Origin: Zhenhengia stercoravium
GTDB taxonomy: Bacteria; Bacillota; Clostridia; Lachnospirales; Cellulosilyticaceae
Assembly: GCA_018883975.1 (NCBI GenBank)
Contig: JAHLFD010000190.1
Coordinates: forward strand, 1-7,326
Length of the DNA: 7,326 bases
Direction: 5' to 3'
Part shown: one piece after another, positions 7,231 through 7,326 of the stretch
Layout: each line of letters begins with the position of its first letter
Numbering within the stretch: position 1 is the stretch's first letter
The notes under the pieces: model-generated
Database searches by the model: none
What the model saw: the letters and a program-made list of their open reading frames with translations, nothing else
What the model was told of the DNA's origin: nothing
Made by a program: the position numbers and the translations under genes

Positions 7231-7235
7231 ACGAG

Positions 7236-7241
7236 CCTCCT
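7236..7241 (-). promoter_or_regulatory. Ribosome binding site AGGAGG of the 281-aa isomerase gene
   Basis: AGGAGG, a perfect Shine-Dalgarno core, ends 5 nt before the ATG at 7230 and fixes that start. It is the strongest ribosome binding site in the window, fitting a first gene in a transcript. Confidence 0.75.
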
Positions 7242-7272
7242 AGTTTTTTAAATTGACTTTATAATCAAATAA

Positions 7273-7301
7273 TTTATACTTTAATTATACTTTTACCTCA
7301 A
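7273..7301 (-). promoter_or_regulatory. Candidate sigma-A promoter for the isomerase-oxidoreductase-isomerase cluster
   Basis: On the minus strand TTGAGG (7301-7296) and TATAAA (7278-7273) are separated by 17 bp, about 40 bp upstream of the ATG at 7230. A second -10-like hexamer, the consensus TATAAT, lies 11 bp further upstream (7289-7284), but without a good -35. The sequence is AT-rich, so chance matches are a concern; position and spacing favour a real promoter. Confidence 0.5.
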
Positions 7302-7326
7302 GAAAAGTACATATATCAGATTGATA

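Noticed and set aside
1..7326. CRISPR arrays, tRNA or rRNA genes, insertion sequences
   Set aside because: No spaced repeats, cloverleaf-like segments, transposase motifs or long terminal inverted repeats were seen on reading both strands.

Overview
The window looks like a carbohydrate-utilisation locus from a low-GC Firmicute, probably an anaerobic clostridial or Lachnospiraceae-like bacterium. The grounds are an AT-rich base composition (roughly 35-40% GC by eye), strong AGGAGG-type ribosome binding sites, A/T-ending codons, AT-rich terminator-like hairpins and tight co-directional gene packing. The species cannot be fixed from sequence alone. All five credible genes lie on the minus strand, so transcription runs from high to low coordinates. 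Every plus-strand ORF is a shadow of a minus-strand gene or of an intergenic region.

The layout, in the direction of transcription, falls into two apparent units. Unit 1 (7230 to 4427) holds three tightly packed genes: an IolE-like sugar phosphate isomerase/epimerase TIM barrel (281 aa), a Gfo/Idh/MocA NAD(P)-dependent oxidoreductase (353 aa), and a second, clearly different TIM-barrel isomerase/epimerase (290 aa). The intergenic gaps are 12 and 11 bp. A candidate sigma-A promoter lies upstream of the first gene. A perfect 21-bp, almost purely A/T hairpin followed by a T-run lies just after the last gene. Unit 2 (4253 to 205) starts behind its own candidate promoter (TTGACA, 17-bp spacer, TAATGT). 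It encodes a 788-aa protein I do not recognise, which looks like a glycoside-hydrolase-type enzyme, and a 535-aa DUF4091 putative glycosidase. An 11-bp perfect hairpin follows at 122-148.

The proposed joint role is inference. The two large proteins have no signal peptide and so probably act in the cytoplasm on imported oligosaccharides or glycosides. The oxidoreductase and the two metal-dependent TIM barrels could then oxidise, epimerise, dehydrate or beta-eliminate the released (or still glycosylated) sugar. This resembles known oxidative 3-keto-sugar and inositol-type routes. No transporter, regulator, kinase or aldolase is in the window, so the substrate is unknown. The most novel elements are the unrecognised 788-aa protein and the combination of a DUF4091 protein with an oxidoreductase flanked by two isomerases.
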